From assembly GCA_964391015.1 (NCBI GenBank), contig CAYMKU010000043.1, positions 1 to 26,366 of the forward strand: a DNA stretch of 26,366 nt, read 5' to 3'. The number at the start of each line of letters is the position of its first letter. Position 1 is the stretch's first letter. The notes under the pieces are model-generated. The model did no database searches. It was not told the origin of the DNA and was given only the letters and a program-made list of their open reading frames with translations. This stretch comes from XYD12-FULL-36-8 sp964391015. Lineage in GTDB: Bacteria > Bacteroidota > Ignavibacteria > Ignavibacteriales > Ignavibacteriaceae. Positions 7,101 through 18,600 of this stretch are shown one piece after another. The position numbers were made by a program, and so were the translations under genes.

Positions 7101-10100
7101 CTATGCAGGAACGGGCACGGCTCCTGATATCGGTGCCTGGGAATTGGAAGGTATAGCTGCTGATTTGACAGGTCCTTCAATCTCTTATACAACATTAGGG
7201 AATACGGCTTGTTTAACCGACAGAACACTTTCATCAGTGACTATTTCCGATGGAAGCGGAGTAAATATAGCCCTGGGCACAAGGCCGCGTCTGTATTATA
7301 AAAAAACGGGCAATGCAAACACGTTTGTTGATAATACCAATGCTACCGATGGCTGGAAATATGTGGAAGCAACCGGAGCAGGTGGTTCACCATTCAGTTT
7401 TACCACCGATTACAGTTTGCTTTTTGGAGGTGTACCGATTCTTGCAGATGTAATACAATATTTTGTGGTGGCCCAGGATAATGTGGTTCCTACTCCGAAT
7501 GTTGGGATTAACAGTGGTCTGTTTGCTGCTACACCGGCGAGCGTTGCTTTAACGGCTGCTGCTTTCCCGATAACAGGAACCATTAATAGCTATTCGCTGG
7601 TGACTCCCGGCTTATCAGGTACCGTTAATGTGGGCGCTGCCGAAACTTATCATAGTTTAACTGAAGGTGCCCCATTTGGTTTATTCGATGCCATCAATAC
7701 AAGCGGTCTGTCCGGTAATTTGATAGTGAATATCATGGATGCCAGTATAACAGAAGCTGGCTCCGGTACCACCGTATTGAATGCCATTAACTATAATGGT
7801 TGCAGCGGCGGGCCCTATACAGTGCTGATCAAGCCCAATACAACGGCAACACTCACCGGATCTTTAGGATCTGGTTCGATCATTAGACTGAACGGAGCCG
7901 ATTATGTAACGATAGATGGAAGCAACAACGGAAGTAACAGCCGTGATCTTACAATTTCAAATACAGCTGTCGCTGCTCCCACTGTGATCACTTTGTCGAG
8001 TCTTGGAACAGGACTCGGAGCGACAAATAATACCATTAAGAACTGTATTATAACTACCGGTGTAAACACTTCGGTAGGATATGGCGTTTCTATCGGGGGA
8101 GCAACTCCGGGAACAACAGGCGCTGATAACGATAATAATACGATACAAAACAATGTATTTACAGAAGCAACGGCTCCTGTTTATGCAATAGGAACCGCCA
8201 ATACTTCTACCGGTGGAATGGATAATCTGTCTGTTACTAACAACTCGGTTTCATTTACAACTACTATTACTTCAGTGTTTGGAATGAGATTTGGAAATGC
8301 ACTGAATGCCTCCATTTCCAATAATACCATCAGTATTGAAACCTCCGGTGGAAATATTGCAGGCATTTCCCTGGAAGCCGGATTTATTAATTCAACGGTC
8401 AGCAGTAATGTGATAAGCAAGGTTAAATCAACGGCACCGGCCACATTACCGATCGTCAGAGGAATCGTGGTTGGAACAGGCCAGACAGGAAGTAATGTGA
8501 CTATTGTAAACAATGCTATCTACAACATCATAGCGGCCTATGCCACAACAAACGTGGGATCAAATTGTTCAGGAATATTATTAGGCGCCACCGGCGTTGG
8601 AACAACATATACTGTGACCACGGGTGGAATTAATCTCTATTACAACAGCATTAACCTTTTTGGAACCGTCAATAGAAGTTCGGCCACCTTTGAATATGGT
8701 TTGTTCCTGGGTTCAGTTTGTTCCGGTCTTGATATCAGGAATAATATCTTTGCCAATTCAATTGTGAACGTGAATGCATCAGGAACTGCTTCAAAATCCT
8801 ATGCTATTTATTCTCAATCAGCCAATACGGCTTTTTCCAATATTAACCTCAATGATTACTACGCAAGTGGTACGCAGGCGGTATTAGGATTCCTCGGTTC
8901 CGACAGGCTAACGCTTGGCGATTGGCAAACCGCGACTGCCCAGGACGCAGGCAGCATTGCTGCAAATCCTTTATTTAATTCAAATACCAACCTGCAACCA
9001 CAACCTGGGTCACCCCTGGTTGGAGCAGGTAATATTGCCGGAACGGGTGTTACTTTAGATATTTTAGGGGTTACCCGCAGTTCAGGTGTGCCCCCGGCAG
9101 GGTCAACGATCGGCGCATATGAATCGGCTATAGATCTTGTTGGTCCAATTATTATGTATACACCGTTTGAAAATACATGTGGAACCGGCGCCAGGATACT
9201 TACTGCAACTATAACAGATGTCAGTGGTGTGCCAACATCCGGCATCGGTTTACCCGTTGCCTATTTTAGAATAAATGCCGGCGCTTACACTGCAGCAACA
9301 GGAACCTTTGTATCCGGAAACACTTACACATTCAGCATTGGTGCAGGTTCTGTTGCAGGGGATGCGATCTCTTATTATGTGGTTGCGCAGGATATGGCAG
9401 GCACGCCAAATGTTTCTGCATTCCCTTCCGCAGGAGCAGGTGGTTTTACTATTAATCCTCCGGCGGCAGCAACTCCTCCAACTACTCCGAGCAGCTATAC
9501 GAATCAAACAACCATGGCAGCAGGTATTTATGGAGTTGGTGGCCCCGCTGCAGCAGGAGAAATTGGTCACTTTGCTACCTTAACATTAGCTATTGCAGAT
9601 TATAATACAAAATGTATCGCCGGAAATGTCATTTTTGCTTTGACGGATGCAGGTTATTCAACGACACCAACAGGTGTGGGAGAAACATTCCCGATCATTA
9701 TCAATTCAAATCCTTCAGCCGATGCCACACATACCCTGACCATAAGACCCGATGCAGGTATTACTGCCGCAATAACCGGCTCTGTAGCCAGTGGGGCAGT
9801 AATTAAGGTGCTTGGCAAATATGTTACCATTGATGGGTCTAATAATGGCAGTACTACCCGTGATCTGACCATTACCAACAGCAGTGCAACAACACCAATT
9901 GTTGTTTGGATGGGTTCTACGGGGGTTACGCCTATTACAAATATCAATTTGAAGAATTGTATACTTGTTAATGGCGTCAATACTTCTTCTGCTGTTGTAA
10001 TATTAGATGGCGCTTCTACAGCTGCAGCAGGATATTTTAATAATATTACCATACAAAACAACAATGTTCAAAAGGCATATATTGGTATTTATTCAAATGC

Positions 10101-12129
10101 AGTTGTCGCTACCGGAAATGGAAGTGGTTTAGGTATAAATTCTAATGATCTGTCAACAACAGGAGCAAACGCTATTCGTTATATTGGTGTTTATGTTCAG
10201 GGTGCAGATGGCGCAACTGTTCAGGGTAATACGATTGGTAATTTTGATGGAACAAATAACGAAGATGATAAAGGTATATGGTTTGCCACCGGTACTGTAA
10301 ATAGTACGGCCAGTGAAAACAAGGTTTTCAACCTGAATTATACCGGAACAGGAGGTTATGGTGGTCATGGCATTTATGTTTCATCAGTTACTGCATCTGC
10401 CAATGATCGTGTCATAAATAATATGATTGCTAATTTATCGGGTGATGGATGGGATTATACAACTGTTCCACTCGACAATCCTATCGGAATAGTATTATCG
10501 GGAACCCAAAGCGGTATCAGTGTTTATAATAATAGTGTTTACTTTTCGGGGAATACGCTGAATCAGACATTAGCCATGTCAATGGGAGTTTATTTGGGCG
10601 CCGGAAGTGTTGCCAACATCCGGGATAATATCATAGTAAATAATCTTGGATTGCTGGCAGCAACGGGATATGGATCAACTGGTGTTTATGCAGTCACGGA
10701 TAACACTCAGTTTACAGCCATCAACTATAATGATTATGTCGTTAATCCTACTGGTTCCGGCTTTAAGTATATTGGCCAGATAGCTGCTTCGGGATCCACA
10801 ACACTGGCTGCATGGCAGGGGGCCACTGCCCAGGATGCAAATTCAATAAGCGTTGCCCCTGTATTTACATCATCTACTGACCTGCACTTAACTGCCGCCA
10901 ATTGCGGAATAGACGGAAGAGGTGTTCCGATTGCAGGAATTACAACGGATTTTGATGGGGCTGTTCGCGATACCGGTGCACCGGATATGGGCGCAGATGA
11001 ATTCACCGCTACGTTAGGTACAACCCTGGCTGTAACCGTTCCAGGTACTACTGATAATGTAACATATAATGTAAGCCCGACAGGTACGGTTTTCTCTAAT
11101 TCAGCCTGCGGTATCATAGATGGAATACTTCCAAACGGAGGCTCACCGGTCAGCGGATTGATCACTTCAAAAGTAACTGTTGATGCTACAGTTCAATCTT
11201 ACGGCGGAAATGCTTATGTGCAACGCCATTTTGATATCACCCCGGCCGTTAACCAATCAACGGCTACAGCAAGGGTAACACTCTATGTGTTGCAAAGTGA
11301 GTTTGATGCTTATAATGCTGCGAATGGAACAGAACCCGATCTGATGACCGGTCCGGCTGATGCAACTGGAATAGCTAACCTGCGGATCACCAAATACAGC
11401 GGTAACGGAACAGCCCCGGGTAACTATGTTCCTGGGGTGGCAACATTCATTGATCCCGCCGATGCAGATATCGTTTGGGATGCAGTAAACAGCTGGTGGA
11501 CGATTACATTCGATGTAACAGGCTTCTCCGGATTTTATATACATTCCGGGTTAGGCGTTTTACCTGTATCCATTCTCAACTTCAGTGGTTACAAAGACGG
11601 GGCCCGCAATCAACTCCTCTGGACAACCAGCAGTGAACAGAACAACCGTGGTTTCGAAGTGCAGCGTTCAACCGATGGCATCAATTACACAGCACTTGGA
11701 TTTGTAAATACGCTGGCATTGGGTGGCAACAGCACAACCCAACTGAACTATGCTTACACGGATAACAATGTAACCGGCAGCAGGCAATATTACCGTTTGC
11801 GCCAGGTGAACTTTGACGGTAACAGCAAGTTCAGCAATATTGTACTGATCAAAGGAGATAAACCTGTTTCATTAACAATTGATGGTTTATTCCCCAACCC
11901 GGCCAGTTCAATGGTGAATGTATTGATCGCCGCGCCGAATAAGGATAAAGTAACATTGATCATTACGGATATCTCGGGCAGAACCGTGCTGCAACAAATC
12001 GTGGGAGTTGAAACCGGAAGCAATACCCTCCCGGTTGATATCAACCATCTAAGCAATGGAACATATGTTGTGAAATTGGTTTGTAGCAGTAATTGTGATG
12101 GGGTAGTGGGTAAGTTTGTGAAGCAATAA
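4162..12129 (+). CDS. Giant secreted beta-helix protein with T9SS type A sorting domain (array gene 1)
   Basis: 2655 residues. Residues 1-20 are a signal peptide (MRKIYLLLISVAMTALVNGQ). Three parallel beta-helix-like blocks follow, recognisable by ladders such as NNNTITG and NINNNT: about 25-995, 1150-1655 and 1795-2280. Each closes with a choice-of-anchor-Q type motif (DIGAWE at 989, GAYES near 1651, DMGADEF near 2274). Blocks 2 and 3 open with a YVTIDGSNNGS cap (near 1248 and 1887). Between blocks lies a beta-rich module running from GPxIxYTxxxN (1004, 1658) to Y(F/Y)VVAQD (near 1100, 1738). Residues 2290-2456 form a further beta-sandwich-like domain (HFDITPA, FDVTGFSGFYI), then an Fn3-like linker (LPVSILNFSGYKDG). 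The T9SS type A domain runs from about 2576 (LFPNPASSMVNV) to the final KFVKQ. Expected to be a surface or released fibrous protein; ligand unknown. Confidence 0.92.
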   Translation: MRKIYLLLISVAMTALVNGQITTSVTMSAVPIGGSPFASFDAAITAVNGLTITGPVVVDATAGQTETLAGKITLTATGTSTNTITIQKSGAGANPKLISYTGTIATPAITADGFFVLAGSDYVTIDGIDLEEAAANTTTTTVMEFGYALAKTSATDGAQNNTIKNCTITLNRVQNTAWTAPGHNGSCGIVVLNTLNTAAAALTVTAASGTNSNNKFYTNTIQNCNAGFVFVGFTAVTGVGPSPDPSTFFGDLNNDVGGVAAGTGNTVLNFGGGAATNPATGIFANNQWSFNCSYNTINNNNGAGVNHATTLRGIFLNSSSTSASANCNNNTITVKSGATTSNLTGIENSFGATAAANTININNNTITGCTYTTATTGAFTGITNTASAATVNINNNTLTSNATNATSGTTNLIQNTGAATVAININSNIINGWTFNAATSGALNCISCTAGASTCATSIQSNNIQSITHAVAGSSTHTYITATGTPLTMTVNSNTFTNLVVNTTGSATFISQSYTMPAGGSQTFNNNSIVTGYNKSGAGGTVTLFTTGASSPSSSTANYTNNNFSNITVTGATAITGLNSTDGLSTGASVKTVTGNTFNAWTGGTSTILGINISYFHTGAHSISTNTLTNITGQGTITGFSINASANAATSLTIGSNTITNLTSTGTGGSVTGITCSNTSPLVNINSNTINTFSSTGASSTVTGIAITGATLTNVFQNTIHTLSGSGATSPVCNGISVSSGTAVNVYRNKIYNLLESGATGTTAPMVNGILLSGGGGTGVTAHNNLVGDLRATASTSTDAIRGISVTGATASTTFNVYYNTVYLNASSSGANFGTTGIYHTTNATATTAALNLRNNIIYNTSTAAGTGFTVAYRRSSTTLTNYGALSNNNCFYASATTVSPYFIFYDGTTGYQIAGYKALVTARDASSFTEDPEFQSTTGSSADFLKYKVITAKQVENGGVNIATYTTDYFGTIRAGNGGYAGTGTAPDIGAWELEGIAADLTGPSISYTTLGNTACLTDRTLSSVTISDGSGVNIALGTRPRLYYKKTGNANTFVDNTNATDGWKYVEATGAGGSPFSFTTDYSLLFGGVPILADVIQYFVVAQDNVVPTPNVGINSGLFAATPASVALTAAAFPITGTINSYSLVTPGLSGTVNVGAAETYHSLTEGAPFGLFDAINTSGLSGNLIVNIMDASITEAGSGTTVLNAINYNGCSGGPYTVLIKPNTTATLTGSLGSGSIIRLNGADYVTIDGSNNGSNSRDLTISNTAVAAPTVITLSSLGTGLGATNNTIKNCIITTGVNTSVGYGVSIGGATPGTTGADNDNNTIQNNVFTEATAPVYAIGTANTSTGGMDNLSVTNNSVSFTTTITSVFGMRFGNALNASISNNTISIETSGGNIAGISLEAGFINSTVSSNVISKVKSTAPATLPIVRGIVVGTGQTGSNVTIVNNAIYNIIAAYATTNVGSNCSGILLGATGVGTTYTVTTGGINLYYNSINLFGTVNRSSATFEYGLFLGSVCSGLDIRNNIFANSIVNVNASGTASKSYAIYSQSANTAFSNINLNDYYASGTQAVLGFLGSDRLTLGDWQTATAQDAGSIAANPLFNSNTNLQPQPGSPLVGAGNIAGTGVTLDILGVTRSSGVPPAGSTIGAYESAIDLVGPIIMYTPFENTCGTGARILTATITDVSGVPTSGIGLPVAYFRINAGAYTAATGTFVSGNTYTFSIGAGSVAGDAISYYVVAQDMAGTPNVSAFPSAGAGGFTINPPAAATPPTTPSSYTNQTTMAAGIYGVGGPAAAGEIGHFATLTLAIADYNTKCIAGNVIFALTDAGYSTTPTGVGETFPIIINSNPSADATHTLTIRPDAGITAAITGSVASGAVIKVLGKYVTIDGSNNGSTTRDLTITNSSATTPIVVWMGSTGVTPITNINLKNCILVNGVNTSSAVVILDGASTAAAGYFNNITIQNNNVQKAYIGIYSNAVVATGNGSGLGINSNDLSTTGANAIRYIGVYVQGADGATVQGNTIGNFDGTNNEDDKGIWFATGTVNSTASENKVFNLNYTGTGGYGGHGIYVSSVTASANDRVINNMIANLSGDGWDYTTVPLDNPIGIVLSGTQSGISVYNNSVYFSGNTLNQTLAMSMGVYLGAGSVANIRDNIIVNNLGLLAATGYGSTGVYAVTDNTQFTAINYNDYVVNPTGSGFKYIGQIAASGSTTLAAWQGATAQDANSISVAPVFTSSTDLHLTAANCGIDGRGVPIAGITTDFDGAVRDTGAPDMGADEFTATLGTTLAVTVPGTTDNVTYNVSPTGTVFSNSACGIIDGILPNGGSPVSGLITSKVTVDATVQSYGGNAYVQRHFDITPAVNQSTATARVTLYVLQSEFDAYNAANGTEPDLMTGPADATGIANLRITKYSGNGTAPGNYVPGVATFIDPADADIVWDAVNSWWTITFDVTGFSGFYIHSGLGVLPVSILNFSGYKDGARNQLLWTTSSEQNNRGFEVQRSTDGINYTALGFVNTLALGGNSTTQLNYAYTDNNVTGSRQYYRLRQVNFDGNSKFSNIVLIKGDKPVSLTIDGLFPNPASSMVNVLIAAPNKDKVTLIITDISGRTVLQQIVGVETGSNTLPVDINHLSNGTYVVKLVCSSNCDGVVGKFVKQ

Positions 12130-12267
12130 AGCCTCTCCCCCAGTAAGCATTCGTTAATTAATGTTCAGTTTTTTTCAATCCCCCCTCTCCGAAAGGAGAG
12201 GGGGGATTGATCTTTAAAAGTCATTATGAAAAACAATGACTGGTGGGGGGGTGAGGCCGGGATGAGG
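12130..12267 (+). repeat. Conserved 3'-flank unit of the array, copy 1
   Basis: The unit begins directly after the stop codon: a C-rich stretch, AGCATTCGTTAATTAATG, TTCAG, a T run, a 16-bp hairpin, then TTTAAAAGTCATTATGAAAA, ACAA and G-rich GTGAGG repeats. The same order follows the stop codons of the next two genes (20086 and 23620). Confidence 0.85.
12175..12210 (+). terminator. 16-bp perfect hairpin after giant gene 1
   Basis: TCAATCCCCCCTCTCC (12175-12190), GAAA loop, GGAGAGGGGGGATTGA (12195-12210). It is the strongest hairpin of the window, 46 bases after the stop. A run of Ts comes before rather than after the stem on this strand, and only a weak TCTTT follows, so it is not a textbook intrinsic terminator. 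It may still stop transcription or protect the 3' end. Confidence 0.55.
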
Positions 12268-12276
12268 GTTGATCCT

Positions 12277-12342
12277 CCCTCTCCACTTGTGGAGCAACCG
12301 AGCTCTAAAGCAAAGTTTGGGGCTATAGATCGTGGGGTGAGG
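12277..12342. repeat. Interrupted palindromic repeat (composite), copy 1
   Basis: The left arm and half the right arm of the common palindrome (CCCTCTCCACTTGTGGAG, 12277-12294) are followed by 38 foreign bases (12295-12332, with GAGCTC and other short inverted sequence) and then by the usual TGGGGTGAGG (12333-12342). The closing AGGG of the right arm is missing. A parallel composite occurs at 20225-20287. Confidence 0.7.
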
Positions 12343-12600
12343 CGGGTGAGCATGAATAATAAGAGATAAAAATGTCTTTTTTTTGAAAGGATATATAAAA
12401 TTTGAGGACTTATTTTTTCTCATTACTTTTAACACACAATCCTTCCTAAAAAATCCTTTTTTCCCCGTCCCTGTATTTTTAAGGTTTGTATCGCTTTGTT
12501 TCTTTACCTGGGATGCGAAGCAGTACGATTACGCTATTGAAGATCGATGTGTTTGTCCGGAGTTGTAATTTTTCATTATGCATAAATAAAAATGGTTCTT
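12343..12600 (+). other. AT-rich leader region of giant gene 2
   Basis: 258 bases between the composite repeat and the start of gene 2. It is T-rich in its first half. I see no gene, and no TAnnTTTG box at a correct distance from an upstream TTG. The A-rich motif AAATAAAAA is at 12584-12592. Confidence 0.5.
12584..12592 (+). promoter_or_regulatory. A-rich translation leader of giant gene 2
   Basis: AAATAAAAA ends 8 bases before ATG 12601. Spacing equal to that in the sister genes supports 12601, rather than the in-frame ATG at 12592 that overlaps this motif, as the true start. Confidence 0.55.
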
Positions 12601-15600
12601 ATGAGAAAAAATTACTTATTGCTTGTCATTTTGCTGATAGTGGGCAAACAGTCAATGGCCCAGTTAACCGGTACTAAAACCATTCCCGGTAATTACGCAA
12701 CAATTGCAGCCGCCGTTACGGATCTGAATGCACAGGGAGTTGGTGCAGGTGGAGTCACTTTTAATGTCGCTGCAGGACATACAGAAACTTCAGATATTGC
12801 TGAGATCACAGCCACGGGTACTCTTGCCAACCAGATTGTATTTCAAAAATCAGGCGCCGGTGCAAATCCGTTGATCACAAGACTTACCGCAGGTACAATT
12901 GCCTCGACAACAACTTTGGGTAGTGACGGCGACGGTATTATTATTATCAACGGTGGCGATTATATCACATTTGATGGAATTGATGTTCAAACGAATGCTG
13001 CTTTTTCAGGTTCGGGAATGATGGAGTATGGCTATTACCTGAAAAAATTTTCGGCAACGAATGCCTGTAAAAATGTAACCATCAGGAACTGTACAATTAC
13101 CCTGAACAGAGCGGCGATCTATTCATTTGGGGTCTTTGTTTCCAATATATCAGGGACTATAAGCGTAACAGTCACTTCAACCGGGGGCCGGAGTGAAAAT
13201 ATTAAGTTATACGGACTTACGATCACTAATGCGTATGGTGGTATACAACTGCGGGGATATGCAGCAGCTACACCTTATGATTTTTACGACCAGAATGCCG
13301 AGATAGGGGTGGGTGGCGCCAATTCGATCACTAACTATGGAGGTGGTGCTACCACAACATATGGTATATATGGTATTTACCAGAATAACCTCATCATTGC
13401 TAATAATACAATCAATAATACAGCAAATGGTGGTGCTGTAACCACCACAACATTCTATGGTATTTTCCTGTCAACGGGGACTAACTCTAATGTAGAAATA
13501 CATCATAATACTATTTCCATAACCGCGGGAGGTACTACTTCGACGACTTATGCGATCAATAATGCCATGGGAGCCACCGGTACAAACAACCTGGTCAGCA
13601 TTCATGATAATGCCGTTACCTCCTGTTCATATCCAACATCTACATCCGGTAGCCTTTATTTAATTTACCAGAGCACCTCTCCTTATACTGCACATATTTA
13701 TAACAATACCGTAACCGGCAACTCGGTCACCAGCACGTCGGGAACGTTATATTGCATTTACCAATCAGGTTCTGTCGTGAACGAAGGGAAAATTTACGGG
13801 AATACCATTTCAGGTAATACCAAGACGGGCACAGGAACTATGTATGGGATATATAATTCTCCTGCTACTACCTCAACAAATGATATTTATAACAATACTA
13901 TTTCAGGAAACAGCGGAGGCGGCACCCTCCAGGGTATCTATCAGGGCGCAGGATTGGTTACCAATATTTTCAAGAACCAGGTATTCAATCAAAGCAGTTC
14001 GGGAGCAACAGGAGTTGTTAATGGTATGACCGTTGTTTCGGGACCGCTTACCACCAATATCTTTAATAATTTTATCAGTGACCTGAAAAGCCCTGCCGGT
14101 GATGCAGTAACTGATGGGGTACGGGGTATATACATTACTTCAACAACAGCGAGTTCTTCTATTAATCTTGATTACAATACCATTTACCTGAATGCCACTT
14201 CATCCGGTGTCAATTTCAGCGTCTCCGGGGTATATCATACCTATAACGCCACAGCAACGAGCGCTTCGTTAACTATGAGAAATAATATTATCGTAAATGC
14301 ATCAACTCCAAATGGAACCGGTATCGTTTCCGCATTCAGGAGGTCGGCTTCCACTTCGCTCGTTAATTTTAATAATGCAACTAATAATAATGATTATTAC
14401 GCAGGAACCCCTGCTGCTAACCGGCTAATTTTTTATGATGGCACAAATTCGGACCTAACGCTGGCTGCTTATAAAGCAAGAGTGGCGCCAAGGGATATCA
14501 ATGCGATCTCTGAACTTCCTCCATTTGTAAATGTAGCAACCACACCTTACGATCTTCATATAAATACCACTATTGCAACCCAGGTAGAAAGCGGGGGCAC
14601 ACCAGTTGCTGGCATTACAGATGATATTGACGGGAATGCCCGGAATGCAACCTCTCCGGATATCGGTGCCGATGAATTTACAGGTATTGCGGCTGACTTA
14701 TCGGGTCCATCCATTTCTTATACTACACTTGGCTATACATCCTGTTTGACCGACAGAACATTGGCACCGGTAACGATTACCGATCCTAGCGGTGTTAATA
14801 TTACGGCAGGCACAAGGCCACGTTTGTATTATAAGAAAGCATCAAACTCCAATACATTTGTTGATAATACCAATGCAACAGATGGCTGGAAATTTACAGA
14901 AGCAACCGGCGCCGGGGGATCTCCATTTAGTTTGACAACCGATTATAGCTTATTGTTCGGTGGCGCTCCCATTATCGGGGATGCTATTCAATATTTTGTA
15001 GTGGCACAGGATAATGCCTCTACACCCAATGTGGGCATCAATGCAGGTAGTTTTGCTGCCACCCCTGCCAGCGTAGCATTAACGGCTGCTGCTTTTCCTA
15101 TTGGAGGCACTACAAACAGCTATAACATAACACCCGTAGGTTTAAGCGGTACTGTTAATGTTGGCGCCGCCGAAACATTCAAAAGTTTAACCGAAGTTGC
15201 AACCGCAACAGGTGTTTTTGCCAATATCAATGCGAATGGCCTATCAGGCAATACCACCATAGTATTGATGGATGCCAGCATTACAGAAACCGGGGCAACA
15301 GCACTGAATACCATCGCATCAAGCGGATGCAGCGGCGGGCCTTATACGCTTTTAATTAAACCCAATACAACCACAACTCTTACGGGTTCTGTTGCCAGTG
15401 GTGCTTTATTAAAATTAAACGGCGCCGATAATGTGACCATTGATGGCAGTAATAACGGAAGTTCAAGTCGTGATCTTACCATTACCAATACAGCAACTAC
15501 GGCCCCCACCGTGTTATCATTAATCAGTTTGGGAACCGGATCAGGTGCAACAAATAATACAATCAAAAATTGTAATATCAGTACAGGGGTGCAAACTTCT

Positions 15601-18600
15601 ATTGGTTATGGTATATCAGTTGGTGGAAGTACGCCTGGTACACCGGGTGCAGATAATGATAATGTAACGATTCAGAATAATAATATTACAAATTGTGCGG
15701 TTGGTATATATGCTATTGGAACAGCAGCTGTTTCCACCGGAGGAGATGATAATTTGAATATATTGAGTAATAGTATATTTTATAATGAGACATTGGCTAA
15801 CGTTATTGCAATCAGAATTGGACAAACATTAAATTCTACGGTTAGTACTAACACAGTTAATGTTGAAACAACTGCATCAGTCGGTATTGCAGGAATATCG
15901 TTAGAAACAGGAACAAACAATACGCTGGTATCCCGAAATTTAATCAGTAAAGTAAAAAGTACAAATAGTTCAGCTAGTTCAATTGCAAGAGGTATTGTAG
16001 TTGGTACAGCACAAACAGGTAGTGCTATAACCATTTCAAATAATGTTATTTACAACGTTTTAACTTCATGGCCTTCTTCTACAGTTGGTTATGGACATGC
16101 CGGTATATTTCTTGGTTCAATTGGTGCAAGCACAACATTTACTACTATTGCAGGGGGTGTGAATTTATTTTTCAACAGTGTTTATTTATCAGGTAACGCT
16201 GATAGATCCCTTTCTACAGTTACTTATGCACTTTATGTGGGTTCAGGAGTTTCAAGTGTGGATTGCAGAAATAATGCTTTCCAGAACTCAACTGTTAATG
16301 TAAATGCCGGTGGAACGGCTTCAAAGTCGTATTCAATTTATTCTGTCGCTGCAAACACAGCTTATACCACTATAAATTATAACGATTATTATGTTTCAGG
16401 TGCACAAGGAGTTACCGGGTTTATCTCATCAGACAGAGTAACATTAGCAGATATTCAGGCAGGTTTTGGCCAGAATGTAAATTCATTAGTGGCAGATCCG
16501 CTTTTCAATTCCAGTACCAACCTTATACCACTACCCGGTTCTCCGCTTTTGGCAGCAGGTGATAATTCAACGGGTATTACTATTGATTACCTGGGAATTG
16601 CCCGGGGTAACCCACCAACCATTGGCGCTTATGAGCAGTCAGTTGATCAAACCGGACCAGCGATCACTTATACACCCTTTGGCAACACGCTATGTATAAA
16701 TGATAGAACACTTACGCCGGTAACTATTACCGATGCAACGGGTGTAAATACAACAGCGGGTACAAAACCCCGTTTATATTTCAAGAAAACAACCAACACC
16801 AATACCTTTAATGATAACACGAATGCAACCGATGGCTGGAAATATGTAGAAGCAACGAATGCATCAAGTCCTTTCAGTTTTACAACAATTTATTCTCTTG
16901 TAAATGGTGGTGTTGCCCTGGGTAATATTATACAATATTTTGTGGTTGCACAGGACCTTGTTGCTACACCAAATGTATCGATCAACAGCGGTATATTTAA
17001 TGCGGCTCCTTCCAGCGTAGCATTAACAGCGGCTGCATTCCCGGTTACCGGAACGATCAATCAATATACATTGATTGCAGGTGGTTTGGCTGCTGACGTT
17101 ACGATTGGCGGAGCAGGTACTTATCTCACAGTAACAGGGGCAGGTGGATTATTTGAAGCCATTAATAACACCGGGCTTGTGAATAATATTACGGCAAGGA
17201 TACTGGATCCGACTTTAACAGAAGATGGAACCAATTCATTAAACGCGATCAATTTTGGTTGTTCAGGTTCATCTACATTGCTCATAAAGCCCGATGTGGG
17301 TATTACGACTTTACTGTCAGGCACCGGCGCAACTGCATTGATCAATCTGAACGGCGCTGATAATGTAACTATCGATGGTTCCAACAATGGCAGTTCCTCG
17401 AAAGACATGACCATCCGAAATATCAGCACGGCCGGCGCAACGATCCGGTTTGTTAATGATGCCACTTTTAATACGGTTAAGAACTGTAAACTGGAAGGAG
17501 CAACTACTTCAACAACATCTGGCGTAGTGGCATTCAGTACTTCTACCGGAACAACGGGCAACAGCAACAACTCGATCATGAATAATGATATCCGTGACAG
17601 ATCGGATGTATTGGGAGCTTTTGCCAATTCAATTTATTCAAGCGGATCTGCCGGGGCGCTGAATGCATCCAATACCATTTCAGGTAATAACCTCTTTAAT
17701 TTTACGGCCAATGGTATGAACCTGACCGCAACAGGTATTGGAAACGGCTGGTCCATTACCAATAATAATTTATTTAATAACCTGGCCACCCCGCCTGCTA
17801 CCACGCAAAACGGTATTTTAATCGCGGGTGGAACAGGCCACACTGTTTCGGGGAATTTCGTTGGTGGTAATGCAGCAGGAGCTACCGGTACCTGGACGAA
17901 TACAGGCAATGTGATTGTAACAGGTATTTCAATAACCGGGGGTGTTGCATCGATTGACAATAATACAATTGCGAATATAACTGCTACTAATACCGGAACT
18001 ACTGCCCGCATAAGAGGGATTGCAAATACAAGCGGTGGAACAAGTGGTATTGTAATTAATGCAAATACCATTTATAACTTAAGTTCATTCGGTGCAATAG
18101 CTTCTTATACGGGAGGAAGTCAACCTGTCATTGGAATTTATACATTCCCGGGTACAACATGGTATGTTTCAAATATTACAAACAATTCGATCCATGACTT
18201 AGTTGCCGAAAACACTACGGCGCTAACAACCACAAACCTGGCAGTTGGAATGCTGCTGACAAACTGGACCGGTGAATGTTATAAAAACACGATCTATAAC
18301 ATTAAGAACAAATCCACGGGCACCACTGCCGGTCAACCCCCGGTTGCTTGTGGTATTTATGCCAGGTTCATGGGGCCGGGTGCAGTCTATAACAATTTTA
18401 TTTCATTGGGATTTGGTGAGACAAACAATGTTCAATATAACGGCGTTATTATTGTGGGTGCCGGTACGGCAGGTAATAACCAGTATTATTATTATAATTC
18501 AATAAGAATTGGTGGTACTGCTACCGGAACTTTCTCATCCCACGGATTTGTACGGGGAGATAATTCTGCCACATCACCTACTCACCCGGTCGAACTGAAA

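Noticed and set aside
9275..9583. Plus-strand 102-codon frame within gene 1
   Set aside because: It is an out-of-frame reading of the helix-module coding sequence with Gln/Leu-rich low-complexity peptide.
12383..12568. Small plus-strand frame before gene 2
   Set aside because: Phe/Leu-rich translation of T-rich leader DNA, no signal or leader motif, and no counterpart before the sister genes.
17121..18071. Long antisense frames (17121-17627, 17634-18071) and similar ones across the giant genes
   Set aside because: Thr/Asn/Gly/Ala-rich coding sequence leaves open frames on the other strand; the peptides are Val/Pro/Leu-rich with no domain, and they oppose well-supported genes.
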